Made by a program: the position numbers and the translations under genes. From Gemmatimonadota bacterium (lineage in GTDB: Bacteria; Gemmatimonadota; Gemmatimonadetes; Longimicrobiales; Gaopeijiaceae): a stretch of DNA of 6,020 nt. Location: contig JAGWBP010000017.1 of NCBI GenBank assembly GCA_021295835.1, forward strand, positions 44,133 through 50,152, given 5' to 3'. The first letter of the stretch is position 1, and every line of letters begins with the position of its first letter. Below the pieces are notes generated by a model that ran no database searches, was not told the origin of the DNA, and saw only the letters and a list, made by a program, of their open reading frames with translations. Shown one piece after another: positions 1 to 4,367 of the stretch.

Positions 1-440
1 CGGCACGGTGACCGTGAAGCTCTGCTCGGCCGGGAGGCCGCCGGGGTCGGTGGCTGTGACCGTCACGGTGGCGGTCCCTTGGCCGACGGCCGCCACAGTC
101 AGGGTGGCACCCGACACGGAAACCGTGGCCATTCCCTCGTCGGAGGACGAGGCCGCATAGCTGAGCTCTTCTCCGTCCGGATCGCTGAAGTGCCCCGAGA
201 GGTCCACACCGACCGTCTCGCCGACGTGGACATCTGCGTCGGGGATCGGGTCGGAGACTTCGGGCGCCCGGTTCGGCACGGTGACCGTGAAGCTCTGCTC
301 GGCCGGGAGGCCGCCGGGGTCGGTGGCTGTGACCGTCACGGTGGCGGTCCGCCACAGTCAGGGAGGCACCCGACACGGAAACCGTGGCCATTCCCTCGTC
401 GGAGGACGAGGCCGAATAACTGAGTTCGTCTCCGTCCGGG
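1..440. repeat. Tandem ~273-bp repeat encoding Ig/cadherin-like domains
   Basis: Bases 1-77 recur identically at 274-350. Bases 92 to about 172 recur with a few mismatches at 351 to about 438. The period is 273 bases, or 91 codons, the size of one Ig/cadherin-like domain. The only indel is 14 bases (78-91) missing from the second copy. The array continues past the left edge. Confidence 0.9.
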
Positions 441-634
441 TCGTTAAAGTACCCCGCGAGATCGACCGACTCGGTGCTGCCGATCTCGAGCGTCAGGTCC
501 GCCATACTCCCGACTGCAACTGGCGACCGGGGCTCGCCGCACCCAACCACCCAAGCGACGACCGCGACCAGGACGGAGACGCTCAGGGCGAGCCGAAGAG
601 CGCCGCGCCTTCGGTGGCGATAAATTGCGGGCAT
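1..634 (-). pseudogene. Ig/cadherin-like repeat lipoprotein, frameshifted, 3' part off the left edge
   Basis: Predicted surface lipoprotein. The ATG at 634 is supported by a GGGAGG SD at 641-646. An arginine-rich n-region (residues 5-14) and a hydrophobic core lead to the lipobox VVGC, with the lipidated cysteine at about residue 32. The first Ig/cadherin-like domain follows (STESVDLAGYF, DPDGDELSY, SASSSD; residues 43-95). A second, nearly identical domain reads correctly only in another frame (NRAPEVSDPIPDADVHVGE, then DPDGEELSYAASSSD). The domain copy at 274-440 lacks 14 bases that are present in the copy at 1-172, so the frame is lost near 350/351, about residue 95. The shifted frame stays open to the edge but reads as arginine/histidine-rich nonsense. 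The N-terminus and upstream DNA are paralogous to the LRR lipoprotein at 1161-2585. Such domains usually mediate adhesion or surface binding. A sequencing error or programmed frameshift cannot be excluded, but a 14-base loss points to a real deletion. Confidence 0.75.
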
Positions 635-686
635 GCCGCGCCTCCCGTCGTCTAGCTTATTCATGGACCTTCGGGGTCAAGTGTGT

Positions 687-716
687 AGTATAGGGGTCTG
701 AGGGGACCTCTCACAA
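687..716 (-). promoter_or_regulatory. Predicted sigma-70-type promoter of the Ig-repeat lipoprotein
   Basis: On the minus strand, -35 TTGTGA (711-716) and -10 TATACT (687-692) are separated by 18 bases. The start codon is about 52 bases downstream of the -10. The same arrangement is kept upstream of the LRR paralogue. Two direct GACCCC repeats flank the -10 with a 20-base period. Confidence 0.5.
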
Positions 717-723
717 ACCCGTA

Positions 724-773
724 GTGCGCGCGCGCGTACGGCTGGGCCGGGCCCGTCTCCGGTGCCCGGAGAC
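724..773. repeat. Alternating purine-pyrimidine tract plus 8-bp hairpin at cassette end, copy 1
   Basis: Bases 724-740 alternate purine and pyrimidine (mostly GC steps). Bases 755-773 form a perfect inverted repeat, GTCTCCGG, loop TGC, CCGGAGAC. Both elements recur upstream of the LRR gene. No T-tract follows on either strand, so it is not a typical terminator. Confidence 0.65.
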
Positions 774-849
774 ACCTCGCCGTCCTTGCGGCCGCCGGGG
801 CTGGGGAAGGAGTCGGCGGCTGTGCGGCCCCGCTATCCGGAGGGCCCGT

Positions 850-924
850 GCAGGGGTCGCGCCAGTGCGCCCGGTCCGTCAACTCCATCCTCGCCACCGG
901 CCGCGCCAGGGGAAGGACTACATC
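850..924 (-). pseudogene. Possible remnant of a nucleotidyltransferase-like domain
   Basis: Downstream of the small RHH gene, a minus-strand frame reads VVLPLARPVARMELTDRAHW. This resembles the region VVFGSWARGELTDRSDxD of MNT-type nucleotidyltransferases, which I recall as sometimes fused to this kind of RHH domain. The GS and DxD catalytic residues are not kept, and the frame is offset from the RHH gene, so it would be a decayed relic. The match is short and subjective. Apart from this and the duplicated cassette, I see no gene between 664 and 917. Confidence 0.2.
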
Positions 925-1085
925 ACCGCCGGCGATCCCAACTTGCGCGCACAATGCCGGTCGAGCGAGATCCCCTGGGACGCCGCCCGAGCGCGCAGCG
1001 CGGCGTGCAGGCCTGGATCGATGCAGATCAGGAAGCGGCCGGAAGTCGGTCGCCGCCTCCTTCCAGATGTGGTATCATTGTCCAT
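918..1085 (-). CDS. Small RHH antitoxin-like protein (HicB/CopG style), 55 aa
   Basis: This short reading frame runs from ATG at 1085 to TAG at 918-920. Residues 16-50 read SGRFLICIDPGLHAALRARA, then ASQGISLDRHCARKLGSP. That is the typical beta-strand plus two helices of RHH domains annotated as HicB-family or CopG-like antitoxins: a strand with alternating hydrophobics, the conserved G-L-H, and a turn at QGISL. RHH proteins dimerise through the strand and bind DNA, usually repressing their own promoter. The first 15 residues are basic and unstructured. An inverted repeat is centred on the start codon. There is no SD, and a -10-like hexamer lies 7 bases before the ATG, so a leaderless transcript is possible. 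It lies 75 bases downstream of the LRR gene on the same strand. No intact toxin follows. The protein may be a C-terminally truncated longer protein, and C21 is unusual in the strand. Confidence 0.65.
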   Translation of the reverse strand: MDNDTTSGRRRRPTSGRFLICIDPGLHAALRARAASQGISLDRHCARKLGSPAVM

Positions 1086-1098
1086 AGCTGAATGATAC
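1072..1098. promoter_or_regulatory. Inverted repeat over the RHH gene start (candidate operator)
   Basis: GTATCATT (1072-1079) and AATGATAC (1091-1098) form a perfect 8-bp dyad with an 11-base spacer. It is centred at 1085, the first base of the RHH start codon. Its distal arm contains a -10-like TATCAT on the minus strand (1092-1097), 17 bases after a weak -35 TTATCG (1115-1120). A repressor bound here would block both the -10 and the start codon, which fits autoregulation by the RHH protein. Confidence 0.5.
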
Positions 1099-1117
1099 TA
1101 CACCCGCGATACAGCGA

Positions 1118-1130
1118 TAAGCGTCGCTTA
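1118..1130. repeat. 13-bp palindrome upstream of the RHH gene
   Basis: TAAGCG, T, CGCTTA is perfectly palindromic around 1124. It lies 33 bases upstream of the RHH start and overlaps the weak -35 candidate. It could be a second operator. It could equally be chance. Confidence 0.3.
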
Positions 1131-1160
1131 GCCGCCTTCTGTGCCTAGCCAATCCTGAAC

Positions 1161-2585
1161 TCAATCGCACCTCGGGCCGCGCCAACCCGCGAGTCCGTCA
1201 AGCCAATTATCGAACTCGGTTGTGTCCGGCGCACAAAGGCCTTCGTTGTCGTCCCAATAGAACCACTTTAGCGACGATAGGTCGAGGAAATCGAGCGGAA
1301 TCTCGCCGGTCAGCGAATTGGAGTAGAGCCACAGGGTTTCGAGACTCGACAGACTCCCTAGCTCAGACGGAATCTCGCCCGTCAGCGAATTGCCGTAGAG
1401 AAGTAGACCTTCGAGATTCGACAGGTCACCCAGCTCGGACGGGATCTCGCCCGTCAGCGAATTCTCGGAGAGAGACAGGGCTCGGAGATTCGACAGACTC
1501 CCCAGCTCGGGCGGAATCTCGCCGGTCAGCGAATTGCTGCCGAGATACAGCCACTCGAGACTCGACAGGTCGCCCAGTTCGGGCGGAATCTCGCCCGTCA
1601 GCGAATTTTGTTGGAGAAACAGGCCTCGGAGATCCCACAAACTCCCCAGCTCGGACGGAATCTCACCGGTAAGCGAATTGACGTCGAGATCCAGCCAATC
1701 GAGATTCGACAGTTCGCCCAGTTCGGGCGGGATCTCGCCCGTCAGCGAATTGGCAAAGAGATCCAGCTGCTCGAGACTCGACAGGTCGCCCAGCTCGGAC
1801 GGAATCTCGCCGGTGAGAGAATTGCTGCCGAGATCCAGGTATTCGAGCTTCGACAGGTCACCCAGTTCGGGCGGAATCTCGCCCGTCAGCCAATTGTAGT
1901 AGAGAGACAGGCCTCCGAGATCCGGCAGACTCCCTAGCTCCGGCGGAATCTCGCCGGTGAGATAATTGACGCCGAGTATCAGCACCTCGAGATCCGACAG
2001 ACTCCCCAGCTCCGGCGGAATCTCGCCGGTGAGAGAATTGTCCCATAGAATCAGCGTATCAACCCGGCCGTCCGCATTGATGCTCACCCCGTACCACTCG
2101 TCAAGCGGCTCGTCGGTCTTCCAGTTCGTATTGTCGGTCCAGCCGTCGCCGCCTAGGTCGTCGTACAGGATATTCAACACTCTCCGGTCGGCGGTGAAAA
2201 CGGATGCGGTGAAGTCCTGCGATGCCGAGAGACTGCCGTCGGAGGCCGTCACGGTGATCTCCGCGCTCCCAAACGCCACCCCCGTGACCGCCACAGCGTC
2301 ACCCGAGATGGCGACGGTCGCCACTTCGGCGTCGGAGGACGAGGCCGCATAGCTGAGCTCGTCTCCGGCCGGGTCGCTGAAGTACCCCGCGAGATCGACC
2401 GACTCGGTGCTGGCGACCTCGACCGTCAGCTCCGGCATACTCCCGACTGCAACTGGCGACCGGGGCTCGCCGCACCCGACCACCCAGGCGACGACCGCGA
2501 CCGGGACGGAGACGCCGAAGGCGAGCCGAAGAGCGCCGCGCGTTCGGTGGCGATGAATATCTCGGTGGCGATAATTCACAGACAT
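1161..2585 (-). CDS. Secreted lipoprotein with one Ig-like domain and eleven LRRs
   Basis: This is a predicted surface-anchored binding protein of 474 residues. After a basic n-region, the lipobox WVVGC places the lipidated cysteine at residue 38. An Ig/cadherin-like domain (about 48-130) carries STESVDLAGYF and DELSYAASSSD. Residues 132-184 (RRVLNILYDDLGGDGWTDN, then NWKTDEPLDEWYGV) are the N-terminal cap usual for bacterial plant-type LRRs. Eleven repeats start at residue 185, ten of exactly 24 residues, with consensus LTGEIPxELGxLxxLxxLxLxxNS. The C-terminal cap has two cysteines (about 451 and 473) and ends GWRGPRCD. The ATG at 2585 matches the start of the paralogue at 634. Upstream is a G-rich stretch but no perfect SD. 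LRR scaffolds bind proteins or glycans, and the ligand is unknown. Repeat differences fall mainly on concave-face residues. The 5' cassette is shared with the gene at 1-634. No terminator is evident after the stop. Confidence 0.9.
   Translation of the reverse strand: MSVNYRHRDIHRHRTRGALRLAFGVSVPVAVVAWVVGCGEPRSPVAVGSMPELTVEVASTESVDLAGYFSDPAGDELSYAASSSDAEVATVAISGDAVAVTGVAFGSAEITVTASDGSLSASQDFTASVFTADRRVLNILYDDLGGDGWTDNTNWKTDEPLDEWYGVSINADGRVDTLILWDNSLTGEIPPELGSLSDLEVLILGVNYLTGEIPPELGSLPDLGGLSLYYNWLTGEIPPELGDLSKLEYLDLGSNSLTGEIPSELGDLSSLEQLDLFANSLTGEIPPELGELSNLDWLDLDVNSLTGEIPSELGSLWDLRGLFLQQNSLTGEIPPELGDLSSLEWLYLGSNSLTGEIPPELGSLSNLRALSLSENSLTGEIPSELGDLSNLEGLLLYGNSLTGEIPSELGSLSSLETLWLYSNSLTGEIPLDFLDLSSLKWFYWDDNEGLCAPDTTEFDNWLDGLAGWRGPRCD
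1242..2033 (-). repeat. 72-bp tandem repeat array encoding eleven LRRs
   Basis: The array repeats every 72 bases, from the first LTGEIP at 2033 to the last repeat near 1242. A core reading GAATCTCGCC on the plus strand (or a one-base variant) recurs in each unit. The first ~13 codons of a unit are nearly invariant, and the last ~11 vary. This suggests expansion or gene conversion with selection on part of each unit. Confidence 0.95.
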
Positions 2586-2638
2586 GGCACGCCCCCCGTC
2601 GCATTAGCTTGTTCATGAACCTTCGGGGTCAAGCGTGT

Positions 2639-2668
2639 AGCATAGGGGTCTGAGGGACGTCTCGTAAA
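2639..2668 (-). promoter_or_regulatory. Predicted promoter of the LRR lipoprotein
   Basis: On the minus strand, -35 TTTACG (2663-2668) and -10 TATGCT (2639-2644) have an 18-base spacer, matching the paralogous promoter at 687-716. Transcription would start near 2632, giving a leader of about 47 bases. The GACCCC direct repeats on both sides of the -10 are identical in the two copies. Confidence 0.5.
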
Positions 2669-2677
2669 GCTCGCGGT

Positions 2678-2723
2678 GTGCGCGCGCACGGCTGGGCCGA
2701 GCCCGTTTCCAGTGCCTGGAGAC
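2678..2723. repeat. GC palindrome plus hairpin at cassette end, copy 2
   Basis: Bases 2678-2689 (GTGCGCGCGCAC) are a perfect palindrome in an alternating purine-pyrimidine tract. Bases 2705-2723 form GTTTCCAG, loop TGC, CTGGAGAC. Relative to copy 1, one G-C pair is replaced by A-T on both arms, and one C-G pair becomes a T·G wobble on the plus strand, so pairing is preserved. Confidence 0.6.
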
Positions 2724-2726
2724 AGC

Positions 2727-2755
2727 TTGACATACCAGTCAGAGTGTTATTGTAT
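2727..2755 (+). promoter_or_regulatory. Predicted promoter of the Res-fragment ORF
   Basis: A perfect -35 TTGACA lies at 2727-2732. A weak -10, TTGTAT (2750-2755), follows after 17 bases; TATTGT at 15 bases is the alternative. It starts 4 bases beyond the duplicated cassette and is divergent from the LRR promoter. An AAGGAG SD (2787-2792) precedes the GTG start at 2803 by 10 bases. Confidence 0.5.
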
Positions 2756-2802
2756 GGGCTTCGGCAACCCACGACTGTCCACCGCCAAGGAGTCAAGTCA
2801 CC

Positions 2803-3072
2803 GTGTCCGCCGACTCCAACGGATCCTCCACGGGGAATTCGTCGGTCAGCCGCTTCTTCGAGCGGCCCATTCTCAACAATCCCTACGAGTATCCCCGCCG
2901 GCACTGGGAGCTCGACGCCGGTGGGCAGCCTACTCACCGGATCCTCGACGGGCGCCGCCCTGCGGAGTTCGTCACGCCGTTCCCGACGGCGCAACAGCAT
3001 GGCGCCGGTTCCGCCCAGGCGCGGCTCGTGATCGACGAGCACGAGGAGCTCTCGACCGACGACGAGCAATAC
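2803..3072 (+). pseudogene. N-terminal fragment of a type III restriction enzyme Res subunit
   Basis: The GTG start at 2803 has an AAGGAG SD 10 bases upstream. Residues 17-60 read RFFERPILNNPYEYPRRHWE, then LDAGGQPTHRILDGRR. I recognise this as the start of large type III Res/helicase proteins annotated as BPTD_3080-family restriction endonucleases. Residues 75-90 (LVIDEHEELSTDDEQY) still fit that family. Full-length members are about 1,000 residues, with DEAD-type helicase motifs that are absent here. The same frame runs on without a stop into an Rpn-nuclease fragment and then noncoding-looking sequence, ending at 3879. Expression signals are intact, so a chimeric protein could still be made. 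A restriction function is not possible from this fragment. The family call rests on recall of the N-terminal motif, not on a search. Confidence 0.65.
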
Positions 3073-3219
3073 CTGACCGCGCTCGAACGCATGCCAGCCA
3101 GCTTCGTCACCGAGCACCTCGGCCGACGACACGCCGACATGCTCTGGAGGATCCGGACCTTCGACGAGACCTGGCTTCACCTGCTGGTGCTCTTCGAGTT
3201 CCAGTCCACCGTGGACCGC
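3073..3219 (+). pseudogene. Core fragment of an Rpn/YhgA-like PD-(D/E)XK nuclease
   Basis: This continues the Res-fragment frame (residues 91-139): ERMPASFVTEHLGRRHADML, then W-R-I-R and LLVLFEFQSTVD. This matches the catalytic core of Rpn (transposase_31/YhgA-like) proteins, with the conserved D of HADMLWR and the E-x-Q of FEFQ as the nuclease-core acid and ExQ variant. The N-terminal helices and everything after STVDR are missing, so it is a relic. Rpn proteins are DNA nucleases linked to recombination and, more recently, phage defence. The join to the Res fragment falls near residue 90. The complementary N-terminal part of such a protein lies at 3475-3600. Confidence 0.65.
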
Positions 3220-3385
3220 CGAAGCGGGCGGAGTTCGTCGAGCCCGATCGCACCGACCAGATCACCATACTGGTTTCAAGGCTCCGGGGAAGGGGTACCA
3301 GACGCGAATGAACCGCGTGCTCGAGAGCTACGTACGGCACAGAACAGGAGATTCCGCCAGCACCGGAGAGCGTGCGAGCCGCTGA
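3220..3385 (+). pseudogene. BrnA/DUF4415-like antitoxin relic with internal frameshift
   Basis: Two pieces in different frames fit one small RHH antitoxin. The first (about 3220-3268) reads KRAEFVEPDRTDQITI. The second (3275-3385) reads FKAPGKGYQTRMNRVLESYV and ends at TGA. Intact BrnA-type antitoxins read roughly QITIRLDxDVLDWFKAxGKGYQTRMNAVLRAYV, so about 8-9 codons between ITI and WFKA are lost and the frame is shifted. The RHH fold cannot form. The partner toxin BrnT is not visible. It abuts the Rpn fragment directly. Confidence 0.55.
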
Positions 3386-3474
3386 CCGAGAGGTTCTGGG
3401 CGCGAGACGCTCCCTCCCTCGTCCGCTGCTGGTTCTTGGCGGCCCATCCATTCCAATCCGCCCCGGATCCATCG

Positions 3475-3600
3475 ATGGACGTAGCCGCCCTGAAGAAACT
3501 GTTCTTGCACCTGCGGATGATCGAGCTCCTGATCCGCAGCCACGTCCCGCAGTGGGACGGGAAGATCGACTACTCGACACTCGAACGACGCTCCGCCTTC
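3475..3600 (+). pseudogene. N-terminal fragment of an Rpn/YhgA-like nuclease
   Basis: The stretch AALKKLFLHLRMIELLIRSH, then VPQWDGKIDYSTLERRSA resembles the N-terminal helical part of Rpn-family proteins (LFxHxRMVEDLLRGFVPxW, then LDFxTLERxSA). A possible start is the ATG at 3475. Homology stops at about 3600, just where the catalytic core should begin. That core is found upstream at 3073-3219, starting with the overlapping LERMPASF motif. These could be pieces of one rearranged gene or of two copies. The 90 bases before it (3386-3474) hold nothing I recognise. Confidence 0.5.
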
Positions 3601-3645
3601 AGTGACCACCGCCGCACTCGGCGCGCCGGGGCCGAAGTCCTTTCG

Positions 3646-3723
3646 TCAGCCAACCGACCAGGGATCGATCACATTGAGTCCCGTACCCTCGAAATCCCGC
3701 ACGTTGCGCGTGACCAGGACCGC
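3646..3723 (-). pseudogene. C-terminal remnant of a PIN-domain (VapC/FitB) toxin
   Basis: On the minus strand, the frame ending at TGA (3646-3648) reads AVLVTRNVRDFEGTGLNVID followed by P-W-S-V-G. This is the last ~25 residues of PIN toxins (LVTRNVRDFEGTGIxVIDPW), including the final conserved N/D acidic region. The other ~110 residues and the start are gone. The relic overlaps the 3' end of the antitoxin gene in another frame, so a deletion joined the antitoxin's end to the toxin's end. Confidence 0.75.
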
Positions 3724-3950
3724 TCGCGCATCGGCCCACGCGAGGGGAGTTCGAGCTCGACGCCGCCAACAGACGCGAAGCACTGGTGGGTGAACGCCGC
3801 GAGATTCCGAGGAGCTGCACGACGGCCGGTCACGGCGTCGCGCAGGATGATACGCGCTTCTTCCTCCATCGAACGGTGATGCTCGGCAGCACGCACGCGA
3901 AGGCGCGTCTTTACGTCGTCGTCGAGCTTGCGGATCGTGATGCTCGCCAT
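3669..3950 (-). CDS. FitA/VapB-type RHH antitoxin, orphaned, 93 aa
   Basis: The ATG at 3950 has a strong SD, GAGGAGG (3959-3965), 8 bases upstream, preferred over an in-frame ATG at 4010. Residues 1-38 (MASITIRKLDDDVKTRLRVR, then AAEHHRSMEEEARIILRDA) are a classic FitA-like RHH domain. It binds DNA as a dimer and caps a PIN toxin with its C-terminal tail. The tail (APRNLAAFTHQCFASVGGVE, LELPSRGPMRE) also follows the family, up to about 3726. The last ~17 residues come from out-of-frame toxin sequence after a deletion. The antitoxin is probably foldable and DNA-binding, but its toxin is destroyed (3646-3723). It may survive as a free regulator or against a homologous toxin elsewhere. Confidence 0.85.
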   Translation of the reverse strand: MASITIRKLDDDVKTRLRVRAAEHHRSMEEEARIILRDAVTGRRAAPRNLAAFTHQCFASVGGVELELPSRGPMRERSWSRATCGISRVRDSM

Positions 3951-4082
3951 TGGCCGTACCTCCTCATGGTGCGGAAGATGCAGAGAAGCTACCGTGTGAT
4001 AGCAGTGCAATCAAGGATACGCATCCTCTCGGACCACATTCGGGCCGGCTCCGCATCCCGTCCGATAGACCAGCTGTGATGC

Positions 4083-4110
4083 GTTAACATCATGATGCGA
4101 TGATGTCAAC
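4083..4110. promoter_or_regulatory. Operator-like dyad upstream of the VapB relic
   Basis: GTTAACATCAT (4083-4093) and ATGATGTCAAC (4100-4110) pair at 10 of 11 positions around a 6-base spacer. The dyad lies 12 bases before the relic start at 4123, where antitoxin operators usually sit. The half-site ATGTCAAC recurs at 4307-4326. Confidence 0.5.
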
Positions 4111-4122
4111 ATTGTCTCCACC

Positions 4123-4200
4123 ATGAGAACCACGCTGACGCTGGACCCCGACATCCATCACGCGGTGAGGAGCATAGCCAGGGAGCGCCAGCCGTTGTAG
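4123..4200 (+). pseudogene. Truncated VapB/CopG-type antitoxin relic (25 codons)
   Basis: The ATG at 4123 opens MRTTLTLDPDIHHAVRSIAR followed by E-R-Q-P-L, then TAG at 4198-4200. MRTTLTLDPD plus an amphipathic helix is the usual start of VapB-type RHH antitoxins, whose normal length is 70-90 residues. Only the strand and first helix remain, so it should not fold. A run of seven G follows at 4200-4206. I cannot trace the rest of the antitoxin or its toxin downstream. Confidence 0.6.
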
Positions 4201-4367
4201 GGGGGGCCGCCCGCAGCGCATTCCATGACGGGCGCAATCGGGCCGCACACCGCGTCCCCCTCCGGGCCACGAATCGGCCCGCTCAACTAGTAGGCCGCTT
4301 TACATAATGTCAACCAGAGTTGACATGCCGCAGCAGCGTCCACAGGAATCCCAGTTGGTCGACACGA
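4201..4367. other. Gene-free stretch between VapB relic and beta-propeller gene
   Basis: No coding sequence is recognised. It contains the perfect inverted repeat at 4307-4326 and is presumably the scar of a lost toxin-antitoxin locus. Confidence 0.5.
4307..4326. repeat. Perfect inverted repeat sharing the upstream operator half-site
   Basis: ATGTCAAC (4307-4314), loop CAGA, GTTGACAT (4319-4326). It is 42 bases beyond the stop of the beta-propeller gene, but has no T-tract and is AT-rich, so it is a poor terminator. It shares ATGTCAAC with the dyad at 4083-4110 in the opposite arrangement, suggesting a binding site for the same lost regulator. Confidence 0.5.

Larger units (their letters stand above)
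398..773 (-). repeat. Duplicated 5' cassette, copy 1 (promoter, leader, lipoprotein signal, first Ig domain)
   Basis: This stretch aligns with 2331-2723 at high identity across coding and non-coding DNA, with one short indel near the start codon. It holds the N-terminal ~80 codons of the Ig-repeat lipoprotein, the leader, the predicted promoter, an alternating purine-pyrimidine tract and a terminal hairpin. Homology stops right after the hairpin at 773 and, on the coding side, inside the Ig-like domain. Confidence 0.85.
2331..2723 (-). repeat. Duplicated 5' cassette, copy 2 (upstream of and within the LRR lipoprotein gene)
   Basis: This is the counterpart of 398-773. It covers the first ~85 codons of the LRR lipoprotein and about 138 bases upstream. 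It ends on the hairpin at 2705-2723, beyond which the flanks are unrelated. The two copies therefore arose by segmental duplication or recombination that joined one export and expression module to two different C-terminal architectures. Confidence 0.85.

Noticed and set aside
1220..1937. Plus-strand frames with regular repeats across the LRR array
   Set aside because: The periodicity is the 72-base LRR repeat read on the wrong strand; the minus frame gives a textbook LRR protein with cap domains.
1242..2033. Repeat array considered as CRISPR
   Set aside because: Units are 72-base in-frame LRR codons without unique spacers of constant length, and no cas genes are present.
2629..3180. 183-codon minus-strand frame opposite the Res/Rpn fragments
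   Set aside because: It is antisense to clear family motifs, shows no family resemblance, and extends into the divergent promoter region; typical shadow in high-GC DNA.
3107..3580. 157-codon minus-strand frame
   Set aside because: Serine/arginine/glycine-rich shadow of the relic region with no recognisable motif.
4307..4326. Inverted repeat as terminator of the beta-propeller gene
   Set aside because: AT-rich stem and no T-tract on the minus strand; the shared half-site with 4083-4110 fits a protein-binding site better.
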